Position numbers and translations under genes: made by a program
The notes under the pieces: generated by a model
The model's input: only the letters and a program-made list of their open reading frames with translations
Told to the model about the DNA's origin: nothing
The model's database searches: none
DNA from: Achatina immaculata
Lineage: Eukaryota > Mollusca > Gastropoda > Stylommatophora > Achatinidae
Assembly (NCBI GenBank): GCA_009760885.1
Contig: CM019704.1
Coordinates: 11,058,303-11,122,302 of the forward strand
Length of the DNA: 64,000 bases
Direction: 5' to 3'
Shown here: piece after piece, positions 12,160 through 24,484 of the stretch
Layout: the number at the start of each line of letters is the position of its first letter
Numbering within the stretch: position 1 is the stretch's first letter

Positions 12160-12625
12160 TACATCCTTCCCGTGCCATTAAACGTCACATAAGGCCTGCA
12201 TGGTAGTTCGCCAAGATGTCCTGTCTTCTGCGAGTTTTTCAGTCTAATCAAGGGATGTTATGCCCACTGAATTGGCTTCTCTTAACAATGTCCTCTTTAG
12301 AGTTTCACGTGGTCGACCTCTTTTTCTTCGGCCTGTTGTGTTCCATGTGATAGCTTGTTTGGGGATTCTCCGATTCTTTTCTTCTCATCACATGACCAAC
12401 ATATGTCCATCTCCTTTTCCTGATCACCGATGAGACTGTTGTTCAGTCATCTGTCTTATCTCTACATTGTTCTTGAATTCATTCCACTTGATGCCAAGTA
12501 TTTTACTTAGGCATTTGTTTTCAAAAGAGTCTTGTCTATTTCTTTAGTTGTTTTCCAGCTTTCACGTGCATAAATGAGGATGGATATTACATTTGAATTG
12601 AATAATCTTATGATAAAGTATGGAA
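12160..12625 (-). mobile_element. LINE-C 3' fragment, reversed
   Basis: It starts with the LINE-C 3' end (CTTACATCCTTCCCGTGCCATTAAACGTC, reverse strand). It carries the reverse complement of the GRRKRGRPRETLKRTL-type region and then the LRLFNSNVIS-type region. It ends near 12620 at the LINE-E boundary. Confidence 0.85.
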
Positions 12626-12639
12626 AAAAGGTCTGCTGT

Positions 12640-14200
12640 GGAAACTAAGAAACTGCAATGTGAATGGAAGACTGTACAACTGGATAAAGTCCTATTTACA
12701 TAATAGAAGAGCTAGAGTAGTAATGGATGGACACAAAAGCCAGAAAGTACTTCTCCGACACTGTGTACCACAAGGAGGAGTCCTTTCACCTACACTATTC
12801 CTTGTATTCATTAATGACCTGGTCAAGGAACTTCCCTATGGAATCAAAGCGGCACTGTATGCAGATGATCTGGTCATGTGGTGTACAGATGAATATGCGA
12901 CAGTTGCTACACAGAGACTCCAAAGAGCAGCAGACATTTTGACATCATGGACAAACAAATGGTGTGTAATTATAAACACAGAGAAATCAAGTACCACTCT
13001 GTTCACTCTCTCATCTAAACAGAATGCAGGTAAGATCTTTGTAAATGAAATATCCTTAAGGATGGACAACCAACCCACTCACTTAGGAGTGACTCTTGAC
13101 TCAAAACTGACCTGGAAGCAACACATCAACAGTGCAGAAGCAAAACCCAGAAGAAAACTAGCCATATTAAGAAAATTGAGTGGAACCACATGGGGAGCTA
13201 GTGAAAGAATCCTCAAGAATGTATTTCAGCAGAGTATTCTACCACATTTAGAATATGGCTCAACATCTTGGTGCACAGCATCAAACACTACGCTGCATAA
13301 TTTAGACAAGGTACAAAATCAGTCACTATGGATTATCACAGGTGCCATGAGGTCCACACCAGTAGTAGAAATGCAGAAAATAGTTGGTGTTCAAGTGCTA
13401 AATGAATGTAGAGACAGAAAGGTCATGACCATGGGAGAGAAATTCCTCAGCTCTGTAAGCCATCCCCTGAAGGAGAGATTCAATAACTTGGCACTAAGAC
13501 GGCTTAAAAGAAGCAGCATCATTCATCAGGCCAAGCAGATACGTAAGTTGATACCTGACCTTCCAGCTGTAGTTGCTCCATTATCATCTGTACCAGAGCA
13601 TACACCATGGAAAGAAGCAGGTTGTACACAAATAACTATTCAGACTGAAGTGAAAGGTGTGCAGAATGGTGAGATGCAGAGCAGTCTTGTAAGATCAACA
13701 GCCACACTTAGCGTTCTAGATGACAAATATCCATGTGACACCTGGATACATGTGTATACAGATGGATCTGCACACAATGCCATAAAGAATGGAGGGGCAG
13801 GAGCACATATTGAAAATCCAAACAACACCATTGACAAGATTTCCATACCCACTGGAAAATACTGCAACAACTATGATGCAGAAGTTAGGGCAATTATTGC
13901 TGCAGTTGAAAAACTATCAGACTCCAGAATTGATACATGTCCTGTAGTAATTCTCACAGATGCAAGATCAGTACTGGAAGCTCTTCAGTGTAACAAACTA
14001 CCAGATCTTAAGGATGCCTTGTCAAAAATTGGCTTACAACGTGCAGTGGATTCCCTCCCACTGTGGGATACCAGGCAATGAGAAAGCTGACCATCTGGCC
14101 AAAGAGGGCACTGAAATGGAGCAACCAGACATACCAATCACCTATAATCAGAAGAAAAGCATGATAAAAACCTACAGGAAGCCACAAACACCACCACATT
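12640..14200 (+). mobile_element. LINE-E, RT plus RNase H retrotransposon fragment
   Basis: A 473-codon open stretch (12660-14081) covers RT fingers/palm with PQGGVLSPTLF and the catalytic LYADDLVM near 12855-12880. The RT thumb follows (HLGVTLDSKLTWKQHI, LEYGS), then RNase H with VYTDGSA near 13755, AEVRAI and LTDARSV. A frame change near 14040 moves the rest, WIPSHCGIPGNEKADHLAKEG, to the next frame. RT followed by RNase H places it in the I/Jockey-type group. It is cut at 14200, where LINE-D endonuclease sequence begins. Confidence 0.88.
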
Positions 14201-17145
14201 TGAACATCTCGGACCGAGTCCTGCTAGCCCAACTGAAAGGACGACCAATAAACATAAATATTGTACAAGTGTACGCTCCAACATCTGAAAGTTCTGAAGA
14301 AGATGTACAGCTATTTTATAATAACATAGAGACACCCCTGAAACACACAAAGTCACATGAAGTTACCATAGTCATGGGAGATTTTAATACCAAATTGGAA
14401 GAACTTCAGACATCGTTGGCGACCATGGACTGGGGGAGAGGAATGACAGAGGTAGTAAATTAATTGAATGGGCAAGAATGTTAAATTGATGACAACTGAC
14501 AAAACAAACAAAGCAGCTGATATATGTATCAATGAGGAAAAACTGGAAGAAGTGGAAAGTTTTGAATATCTTGGATCACTACTAACTAATAATAGAGAGG
14601 CAATGAGGGAAATTAAAAGGAGAACATCCATCGCTCTTCAGAAAGTAAAACAACTAAAAAATCTGTGGAGAGGAACAGACAGAACTACAAAAATAAGATT
14701 TTTAAGGGCATGCATCTTTCCCATCGCAACATATGCCTGTGAGACCTGGACACTTAACAAAACAGCTGAGAAATACATAAATGCCTTTGAATGTAAATGC
14801 TACAGAAGAGTTCTTCAAATATCATGGACAAAAAAAAAGAAAAAAATATATCCATGCTACAAGAACTTAATATTGAAGAAGGCTGGCTAGTAAAGAAGAT
14901 TAAAGAGAGAAAACTTAAATATTTTGGACACATTAAATATCATGATAATCTAGAGAAAACCGTCTTAGAAGGATACATAATGGGAAAAAGAAAGAGAAGA
15001 AGACCAAGGTGAAGATGGCTGCAAGACATTGTTTATGATCTGCAAATAGATGCATCAGCAGCAGGCCATCTTGCTCAGAACCGAGAGGCCTACAGGAGTG
15101 CTGTTAGGGAGGCAAAGTTCTGCATGGGACATGCAAATGAATGAATAAATGGCCAAGAATATGTAGTATGGTTGTAGGAAACACCTGGTTTAAACAACAT
15201 CCCTGAAGACTGGCAACGTGGTGCAGCCCAGACAAAAAGACTTTTAACCAGATAGACTACGTATTAATTACCAGACGATTCTGGAATGCATTACTGACAA
15301 CAAAAACCATGCCAGGAGCTGACTGCAATAGTGACTATGACCCACTCTGTGGATAAATTAGAATAAAGCTAAAGAAAACATGCAGAAAAGTGAGAAACAT
15401 CAAACTGAATACAGAACTCCTTAAAAATGACCAAGAACTTGTAGAACAATACAAAGTTATTATAATAAATAGATACAATGCAATAGCAAAGATAAACAGT
15501 ATAGATGAACAATGGGCAATGTTAAGAGATTATATTCACCAAACTGTTAAGGAGATAATACCAACGAAAAAAGAAGCCCCTAAAAATAAATGGATGACAG
15601 ACGACATCTTAGGACTGATGGACAAGAGGAGGAGGAGTAAAAATAACCAAGAAAAATATAGCAAGATAAAGAAAGAAATAAGACGCAAATGCAGAGAAGC
15701 AACGGAAGTGTGGTTAAATGAGCAGTGCAGACAAATGGAGGACTCTCATAATAAAGGCAGCAAAAACATGCACAAATGAATTAGTGAACTCACAGGCAGG
15801 AAAACAAAATATACCACAGGATGCCTGAAATCAAAAGAAGGTAAAATGTTAATGGGAAAAGAAGACATTGTGGACAGGTGGATAGAGTACATCTGTGAGC
15901 TATATGGAGGAGAAAGACCAAAATTAACACCAGATACTGAAAACTGTGATGGACCACCAATACTTGAAGATGAAATCATAGATGCCATCAAACACATGAA
16001 GAAAGGAAAAGCGACTGGGCCTCATAATATAACAATAGAAGAAATAGAGGCACTAGAGGAGATAGGAATAAAAATAATAACAAAGTTACTGAATGAAATT
16101 TACAGGTTATATGCCCAGTGACTTGCTTAAATCCATGTTTGTAGCACTACCAAAGAAATCAGATGCAAAGGAATGTGATGATCACCGGACTATTAACCTC
16201 TCATGTCACATAACGAAGCTACTTCTGAGAATCATTATGAGAAGAACAAGGAAAAAGATAAAAATGGAAATTGCAGATAAATAGTTTGGATTTGTTGAAG
16301 GAAAGGAACACACAATGCCATTTATGCTTTACGAACACTAACAGAAAGAGCTTTAGAAGTACAGAAGGATCTCTACTTATGCTTCATTGATTACACCACG
16401 GCATTCGACAAGGTGAAACATAATGAAATTATTAAAATGCTTGAAGACATCAATATAGACGGTAAAGACCTGAGGATTGTAAAACATCTATACTGGCAGC
16501 AAGAAGCAGCAATTCGAGTTGAAAATAGAACTGGAAAATATCAAACTATAAAAGAAGGGATGCGACAAGGATGTGTACTATCTCCAGAGCTTTTTTCTCT
16601 GTACAATGAGAATATTCTAAGAATTAGGAACAGAATAGGCCAAGCAAAGACTGCATTTCAGAGAATGAGAAACATATTATCCAACACATCCTTATCACTG
16701 AATGTTAGAAAACGAGTCCTAAAATGCTATATTGAACCTATCTTGTTATATGGAAGTGAATCATGAACAACAGGCAAGTCTGCACAAAAATCATTGGAAG
16801 CAGCAGAAATGTGGTTTATTAGAAGAATGTTGCGAATCCCCTGGACAGCAAAAATAACTAATGAAGAATGTATGAGAAGAGCTGGAGAGACAAAAAATTT
16901 GTCAAAAAGATAAGAGAGATACAATGTACTTTCGTAGGACATGCAATGAGAAGAGGGGACATTGAAAATATTATAACAACAGGAAAAATAGAAGGAAGAA
17001 GATTAATTGGAAGACCAAGAGAAATGATACTGGACAGTCTGACGGGATGGTGTGAGAGGAGATCACCAACTGAACTGATGGCCTGCATGAAGGATCATGT
17101 ACTCTGGAGAAGCATAATAGCCAACACCAGTCAGCATGGCACATA
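14200..17145 (+). mobile_element. LINE-D, endonuclease-RT retrotransposon, interrupted
   Basis: The segment begins inside an AP-type endonuclease (INIVQVYAPTSES, VIVMGDFNTK-like, near 14250-14390). It is split by a LINE-A insertion (14480-15147) and resumes in frame with VVGNTWFKQHP. The linker (KNKWMTDDILGLMDKRR near 15590) and RT follow (YTTAFDKVKH near 16390; GMRQGCVLSPELF near 16560). An internal deletion at about 16620 removes the YADD region. The C-terminal part ends GRPREMILDSLTGWCERRS before the TGA repeat tail. Stop codons inactivate it. Confidence 0.88.
14480..15147 (+). mobile_element. LINE-A insertion nested inside LINE-D
   Basis: A 5'-truncated LINE-A (EEKLEEVESFEYLG to KYFGHIK, with the 3' end GCAAATGAATGAATAA) is flanked by AATGGGCAAGAAT (14467-14479) and AATGGCCAAGAAT (15148-15160). 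This is a 13-bp target duplication with one change. Removing it restores continuous LINE-D endonuclease coding, which proves the order of insertion. Confidence 0.9.
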
Positions 17146-17198
17146 ATGATGATGATGATGACGACAACGATGACGACGATGATGATGATGGTGGTGGT
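17146..17198. repeat. (TGA)n tail of LINE-D
   Basis: A run of TGA with some ACG variants directly follows the LINE-D 3' end. Every other LINE-D copy in the window (29.3, 38.5, 42.3 and 60.3 kb) also ends in TGA repeats, so this is the element's own tail. Confidence 0.92.
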
Positions 17199-18372
17199 CA
17201 GTGGAGGAACAATATTTCCACACAAATAGATACATAAAACAACATGGATGTCTCCAGAAATCAGAAAGATCATTTTTATATTAGAAAGCAATTCAGAACA
17301 ATCTTTGATAGATGTAAGAGCATATAGGGGTGCAGACGTCAACAGTGATAACAACCTGTGTATAGGGAAAACAAGACTAAAACAGAAAAGCCAACACAAG
17401 AAAGCATTACTCAGAAAGATAAACAGTCTCACAGCCTAGAGGATGAAAATACTAAGAGTAATTTTAATCTGAAACTTACCAAACAGTTCGCTGCATTCAG
17501 TGAGGTGTAGGAGACAGATATAGATGAATTATGACATTCTTACATCACAGCCATAATTACAGCAGCTAAAATAACTGCTGGACTGCAAACAACAAGTAGA
17601 AAAGCATGGATATCGGATAACATGTGGAAATCCATACATGAAAGACGAGCAGCCAAATTATCCATGTTGAATGTAAAGACAGATCTTGAAAGAGATTTAG
17701 CAAAAGCAACATACAAAGAACTAGACAATAAAGTAAAAAGTTTAGCTAGAAAGGATAAAAAAGAATACATGGACAATATGGTGAAAGAAGCAGAGAAGGC
17801 AACAAAAACAGGAGACAGCAAAACTCTATATAACATACAAAAGAGGCTAACAGGTACTATTGCATCCAAAGAAAGACCAGTCCTTAGTAAAACTGGCACA
17901 CCTTTAACATCAAGTAAAGACCAAAAACAAAGATGGGCCGAACACTTCCAATAAATACTTAATTAACCACACTCAAAAGACTTATAGAAACTGACATTGC
18001 ATGAAATTGAAACAGCAGTGAATCTAATGGCTAACAACAAAGCTGCAGGTGAAGACGAAATAACAGATGAAATATTAACATTGACAACATGAACCGACTA
18101 CAGAGAATGTTTAATAAAATGTAATAAAGAAAAGGTCCCTTCTAAATGGATAAAAGGAATCATTGTTAAAATAGCAAAAAAAAAAGGCAATCTTAACGAC
18201 TGCAATAATTGGAGAGGAGTAACCTTACTATCAGTTGTGTCAAAAGTATTTTGCAGTCATTCTGAATAGAATTAAAGATATAGTGGATGCTGCAATGAGA
18301 GAACAAGCAAGATTTTGAAAAGGGAGAAGCTGTCTTGACCAGATCTTTACTCTGAGAATAATACTTGACTCT
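17199..18372 (+). mobile_element. LINE-C middle fragment
   Basis: It begins in the endonuclease 3' region (matches the reverse of 35.2 kb) and continues through the linker (KAWISDNMWKSIHERRAAKL near 17610; TLYNIQKRLTGTIASKERP near 17830). It stops just inside RT (GRSCLDQIFTLR-like, near 18330). Several stops are present. Truncation at 18372 occurs mid-RT. Confidence 0.85.
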
Positions 18373-19894
18373 AGCGAGAATGTTCATTTCTTCTAAATGA
18401 AAAACATGTGTCAATTCAGCAAGCAATTATTGGACTGGATTACAAAATGTGAAAAAATTTCTTTGCTTTCAGTCTTTAGTCCCAGGTGATTAGTATTTGG
18501 TGGATTCTTGATTTATCAGCTTAATTCAGTTCTACTCATTTATCATCATAATTTTCATCATCATCATAATCATCATCATTATCATTATGCTGATAAACAA
18601 TGTTTTCCAATTATATGCAGGGAATTCTTTGATTTTTAATCAGATCAGTCGTATTTTTTTCCCCTTAGTCGCTCAGTCAGCCCTTTCACATATTTCTTTA
18701 TTTTTCTTTTTTAAATGAGGTTCAGACAGTTTTTTTTATTATTATTGTCTAGAGAGAGTTTATTGAATCTGCATAATAGTCCATTTTTGTGTGTAGCTTT
18801 CACCAGTATTCTCAGTTCTCAGTTTTCACTTCCCAGATCTCAGTTCTGCAGAATTTATATAGGCAAGCAGTTCATAATTAATTAATGTCAACACACTGCT
18901 TCTAGTTTTCATGACTGACATAGAATTTTTAAATTTAGAGAAATATGTGGCAAAGATTTTTATCTATGGTAAAAGAACAACTTGATAAGCACAGCAAAAC
19001 TCAAGGGGGAAAAAGACGGCAGGAGGCAGAAAAACCTGATTTGGCTAAACTAGTATAATGAAAAAAGAAAGACAACTGATCTCATGAGAAGTATCAAAAA
19101 ATTCAAAAGTATTATTGGCAGTGCCTATCATCACTGAGCCTAAGATTAAATAAGTAATTTCTTTGCTTTATACATTTTTTAGAAAATGAATTTAATTCTA
19201 GTCTGATTCACCGTTTCTGAAATAACTGGGTCACAAATTTCACAATTCAGCAAAGGTTCTTGAAGGCAGTTGGTAAATTGTCCCAATATTTCCAACAGAT
19301 ACAACAGATCATAGTGTTTACATTTTTCTAATGTCATTGAAAAAATATAGGCATCATCATCTAATGAGCATCAGAAAAATGATGACAGAGAAGGTTTTCT
19401 TAACCACCCACAACATGGACATGTGCCGACATACTTGATGGAGGTATGAGAACATAATCATTATTCTTGTCTAGCAATAACATAATGTGTACAAAAGTTT
19501 TATATCTTATAACTTATCTTTGTTATGAATATAAATCTAAATGAAGATCAATCTCTGTTGCTTGTATACAAAAATATGTGGGGATATACCAAATATTTGT
19601 ATTTATATTTGTATTCAGCAAAATAATGGTGAAATTCAAATATTCATATTTGAGAAAAATTTAACTAGCAAAATTTCAAACATTCACACATGTATTTTTT
19701 GGAAGTAAGCAAAATTAATTATAATCAAGGACATTTTCTGCTTTCATCTACTTTTTACAGTGCAGTATTAGTAAGACAATGCATGCTACAATGACACGTT
19801 TGCCTTGGATACTTTCAGACTTACTTATTTTGAATCTATGATGTACTGAGTTTTTTCACATAAAAGACTAGCCATTATCTAAATATTATTTTAA
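18373..19894. other. AT-rich intron, no feature recognised
   Basis: Apart from a short CATCAT-rich run near 18545-18590, I see no exon, repeat end or RNA gene. Confidence 0.5.
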
Positions 19895-20600
19895 TTAAAT
19901 TACAAGGACAAAACAAAATTATTGAAAATTCCCCTTAATCAAAATGGAAAAATACACATAGAAGGGACAGATATTGAAGAAGTCAATCACTTTGCATACC
20001 TTGGCAGTTACATAGACCAGGATGGTGACACTAGGAAGGAAATTAGAATCAGAATTGCAAAAGCAGCATCGATCTTCAAGAACCTTGAGAACATATGGAA
20101 TTCAGAAGTTATAAGCACAAAAACCAAGTTAAGACTATTCAATTCAAATGTAATATCCACCCTCATTTATGCATGCGAAAGCTGGAAAACAACTAAAGAA
20201 ATAGAAAAGAAATGAGACTCTTTTGAAAACAAATGCCTAAGGAAAATACTCAGCATCAAGTGGAGCGAATTTAAGAACAATGCAGAGATAAGACAGATGA
20301 CTGAACAACAACCAGTCTCATGGGTGATCAGGAAAAGGAGATGGACATATGTTGGTCACTTGATGAGAAGAAATGATCAGAGAATCCCAAAACAAGCTAT
20401 CAGGTGAACACAACAGGCCAAAGAAAAAGAGGCAGACCACATGAAACTCTGAAGAGGACATTGTTAAGAGAGGCCAAATTAACAGGCATAAAATCCTTTG
20501 ATGAGGTTGAAAGACTCACCAAAGACAGGAAAATTTGGTGAACTACTTTGCGAGCCCTATGTGACGTTTAACGGCACGGGAAGGATATAAGATATAAGAA
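19895..20600 (+). mobile_element. LINE-C 3' fragment
   Basis: Encodes the RT C-terminal region (FAYLGSYIDQDGDTRKEIRIR, with a stop after KEIEKK), then the downstream GHLMRRNDQRIPKQAI segment. It ends in the terminal ATGTGACGTTTAACGGCACG followed by an ATAAG-like repeat. It is 5'-truncated. Confidence 0.88.
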
Positions 20601-21880
20601 GATTATCTAAATAATCTGTTGTAGTCAGAACAAGGGCATTGGCAAATTGAAGGATTTATATCACTAGCCCCTGACATGTCACTACCATGCCCATACTATC
20701 GCATGCCCTATTGTTGTAGTAGTACTGACCAAGGTGTTTGTTCAGACTGGTATTGTGCCATGATTGGCTGTTTTACCAAAAGATAAAGAAACAACTGGAT
20801 GATCAAATCCTGGTCAGGTGCCTATGTGAGACCAGACTGGAAAATTTTGGATTATATGGATCTTTCTTTTCTTGTCTTACCTCTGATGATGAATGACAAT
20901 GTCACTTCAGTGTGGGGGTTTGTTTAAGTTTAAGCATGGGGGAATAAAAAGGTCATGGATTGGGTAAAGCTGAACACATGTGGTACAGTCTGCAATGATT
21001 GTGTAAACTGAGAGGACAACTTTTATACTTATAAATGTTCATACTTTTAATTTTAAGCATTTTGTAACTAATTTTTAATTAGTATTATCACAAGAATTGT
21101 CTGTGTAAGTTCAGTGAATATAAATGTGATTGAATATTTAAAATTTGTGTCAAATTTTTCTTAGTACATATAGGAATAATTTCATACACCTACATGCTGA
21201 CACTTTAGTGAGCACCCTTGTTTCACCAGTGTACTTTTCTTATCTGCACCTGTATTCATCCATCCAAAAATTCTGAATATTCATTTTCAGCCATGTATGA
21301 AAATCTTGTATTTGGTACATTCCTTAACATCTATGTATTGCCTGACCATCTGCCAACAATAAGATTCTTAGATCAAGCATATACTGTAATAGAATGACAA
21401 ACACTGAAGAAGAACAAGAAGATGAAGATATCTTAAACTAATACAAAAAAAACATCCAAATTTATCCAAGAGACGGAACTGCACATATAGTCCATAAATG
21501 CATGCAAAGAAGTCCTAAAACTGCCCATTATTTTCATGAGACAAGTAAGTTTAATAGCATCAACCAGAGAAAAAGCATTAAACTTGACATAGAAGCAAGT
21601 GTAAAATGTATGACTTTACACAGAAGTAACTGTAAAACATATGAATGTAAATAGAAGCAACTGTAAAATGTATGATTTTAAACAGATGCAATTGTAAAAA
21701 CACATGACTTTACTTAGATGCAATTAGTCTGAAAAACAGTTATGAAAACACCAATGCTGTGATGAATGAAGATTTTTGTTTCTGTTTGAATGTGTTTGCA
21801 TGAAAAACAGTGAGGAGAATTTAAGTGATGATGATGTTAGTATTTATTTAGCAGCAGTTTTTTTTTTCTTTCTTCCTTTC
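20601..21880. other. Intron sequence, one short tandem repeat
   Basis: A loose tandem repeat of about 40-45 bp (AGAAGCAACTGTAAAATGTATGA) occupies roughly 21590-21730. The rest shows nothing recognisable before exon C. Confidence 0.5.
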
Positions 21881-21882
21881 AG

Positions 21883-21996
21883 GAAAAACATTATGTCCAT
21901 TTCTTTTATGACCAAAAATCAGGCTCTTGGCTACGCTTGCCTATTGGCTGGGAATTGCATCATCCACTTGTCAAACAGATGGTTGAATATGTGGAG
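21883..21996 (+). CDS. Kinesin-14 exon C (N-terminal region)
   Basis: A 114-nt exon, phase 0 to 0, follows a strong polypyrimidine acceptor (TTTCCTTTCAG) and precedes donor GTTTGT. It encodes 38 residues, including YDQKSGSWLRLPIGWELHHP. The spaced Trp, Pro and aromatic residues faintly recall a WW-like module, but I would not assign one. Confidence 0.85.
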
Positions 21997-22239
21997 GTTT
22001 GTCACCTTTCATGTTTGTATGTACAGGCCACAACATTTCACACTTTTAGTATATGTAAGCCTAGATTTTTTACTACTGACTGAACTAATTTTCACCATTT
22101 TGACAGTTTATATGTGCTATCTGTATGATTTATTTTTTCCCTTGCTTCTGTTTCTGTAGCGGTCTGATGGTTTTTTTTACCAGATAGGATTGCTGGCCCT
22201 ATGCGAACCTTCCTTACCCACCTTTTACAATCATGCGTG

Positions 22240-22352
22240 GTGGGGTACAGTGGTCCTATTCAGAAAAAAAAGGCAAAGGACAGGCATCTGTGGAAAACCC
22301 TTGGAAGACCCATGTGCCCTGGGCACTTAAGGTTCATAGAGGGAGAGAGATC
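22240..22352 (+). mobile_element. LINE-B 3' end fragment
   Basis: GAAAAAAAAGGCAAAGGACAGGCATCTGTGGAAAACCC runs to GGGCACTTAAGGTTCATAGAG. This is the LINE-B 3' terminus in + orientation, facing the reversed LINE-B copy 150 bp away (tail to tail). Confidence 0.85.
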
Positions 22353-22500
22353 TGTATGATTTCTAATCTTCTTAAAACTAGTTATGTGTTTGTGCTGTCT
22401 GTATGGTTCATTCATATTTGTATGTGCTGCTTCTGTTTTTCTATGATTTTATTTTTAACTGTTTATATGTGAATCTGGAAGGAACATAACATGCCACTCT

Positions 22501-23498
22501 CTCTCTCTCTCTGAACCTTAAGTGCCCAGGGCACATGGGACTTCCACAAGGGTTTTCCACAAATGCCTGTCCTTCGCCTTTTTTTCTGCTCTTGCCCAGG
22601 TGAGCCCTCTATTGCTCAACATCCTTTCTGTTGTTCTTCTCCATGTCTCTTTTGGTCTACCCTTACTTCTGTTCCCCTGTGGTGTCCATCTTAGTGCTAT
22701 TTTTGGTAGTGAGTTGTCAGTCATTCTGAGCACATGTCCCAACCATCGCCAGCGTCTTTCCTCAATAATTGTTGTCAGTGGTTTCATCTGCATTTCTGCT
22801 AATAAGATGTTATTTCTTATGGTGTTTGGCCAAAATAGTTTTCTAATTCTTCGTAAACATTTAGTCTGGAAAGAATTCAACTTGTTTTCTATGGTTTTGG
22901 TGATTTTCCAGCATTCACTTCCGTAGAGTAGTACACTTAGAACATTACTCTTAAAAATCCTGATTTTCATATTTATACTTAGTTTTTTGGATTTCCATAT
23001 AGTCTGCAGCATTGCAAAAGCCTGGTTTGCTCTAGTAAGTCTGCTGTTGATGTCCTCTGTGCTGTCTCCATTTTCTACTACTCTGCTGCCAAGGTATACA
23101 AATTCGTTGACCTCCTCCACTAACTTGTTATCTACTCTGAGTACATTTCTGTTGTTCACATTTTGCTTCATTAACTTTGTCTTTCCTACGTTGATCTTTA
23201 GTCCTATGTTGTTTGCATTCTGAGTTAGCTTGTTTATTTTATCTTGCATATCTTTGTGACTGCTTGATAATAGACAAATGTCGTCCGCAAAGTCAAGGTC
23301 TTCCAGCACTGTGTCAAGGGTCCATTGTAATCCTCTGTGTTTGTCTGATGTTGCCTCCTTCATTAACCAGTCTACTGCCAAGATAAATAATGTTGGTGAT
23401 AGTACACATCCCTGTTTCACTCCTGTTTGTACCCTAAAGCTGCTGGAGGTATGTTCTCCACAGATCACTTTGCACTGAAAACCCTCGTATAGGGCTTT
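22501..23498 (-). mobile_element. LINE-B with a long intact RT reading frame
   Basis: A minus-strand frame of about 328 codons (22518-23504) is unbroken. It carries GVKQGCVLSPTLF, the catalytic FADD at about residue 72-75, FVYLGSRVV, LLYGSECW and RRWRWLGHVLRM, ending with GRPKETWRRT and a C-terminal segment. The 3' end carries a CT (GA) run. The direct repeat TGCCACTCT at 22492-22500 and 23499-23507 looks like a 9-bp target duplication and dates the insertion as fairly recent. It is 5'-truncated, lacking the endonuclease, so it cannot be autonomous. Confidence 0.9.
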
Positions 23499-23942
23499 TG
23501 CCACTCTAAGATAAAGGAAAATATCTAATTCTAAACAAGGGCATTAACTGTAACAAATATACATGTAGTTGTTGACAGTTTAAAAAATCACCAGTTGTAA
23601 GTTTTTGTTTCTTTTTTTCATGTAAGGAGTTTCTGTGACTGTTCTGACTTGGTAAGTTTTATATGAGAAGATAAGTCTGTAGCAGGTGCAGTGCCAGGCA
23701 TCTCAGGGACATCATTATCTGAGGATTGATGCCAACCATATGGTCTAGATTGTTTTATTCAGTCTGTTTAAGTAAGTGACAAGAGGACAACAGACAGGAT
23801 TTTGACAAATATGGACAGTACAAGTGTCCATGTCTATTGTCAGTATTCACCAGGCAGAGGTATCTGCTGGGAGTCAGTGCCTGTCATGATTTATCTCTTG
23901 TTGTCAGTAAAGACAATCCCCTTTTCACTTCTCTTGTCACAG

Positions 23943-24051
23943 GAAACTCTGCCAAGCTGGAAGGATAGAGCTGATATTCTTTCATGTCTCCGTGCATGTA
24001 ATTACAATCCTGATGAGTGTATTGGAATCTACCTAACGCTGGAGGGAGATG
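23943..24051 (+). CDS. Kinesin-14 exon D
   Basis: A 109-nt exon runs from acceptor CTTGTCACAG to donor GTAAGA. It opens in phase 0 and ends after the first base of a codon that exon E completes as GAA. It encodes PSWKDRADILSCLRACNYNP and then DECIGIYLTLEGD. The short helical pattern could be a small helical module of UBA type, but that is only an impression. Confidence 0.85.
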
Positions 24052-24484
24052 GTAAGATATCCTTTCCTGAAAACTTTTATCTGCTTGGATACTATTGGTA
24101 AGATTTAGCATGTTACATCTTTTCACTATTTTTTTTTGTGTCTCTGTTTCCCAGAGATAAATTTGTTATGCCATGTTTTTCTGTTCTATAAATGTTTTAA
24201 ATGCATTTTTAATGTTGGTAAATATTAATTACCTTTTTTATTGTTAGTGTAACCAACTGGTAACCATATTATTTGATATAATTTAAAAGTGCATTGTTTT
24301 TCTTCAGAAGTTCTTTAAAAGACTGCTGGAATTTTAAAAGAAACAAATGATGTATTATGATGTACTGTATTTTATATGGAAGTGGGTGTATTTCATTTAT
24401 AAAAGAAAAATAGAAATAAAAATTTGTCAAAGAAACATTAATGGATAACCATTAGTAACATTGGTTATAGCTTAATGAATAATA

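Noticed and set aside
21776..22159. 127-codon frame with hydrophobic stretches as a membrane protein
   Set aside because: It overlaps kinesin exon C in another frame and extends into AT-rich intron. The hydrophobicity comes from T-rich sequence.
22518..23504. Intact 328-codon frame as a host protein-coding gene
   Set aside because: It is a reverse transcriptase fragment of LINE-B with a target duplication and a GA tail, so it belongs to a transposable element.
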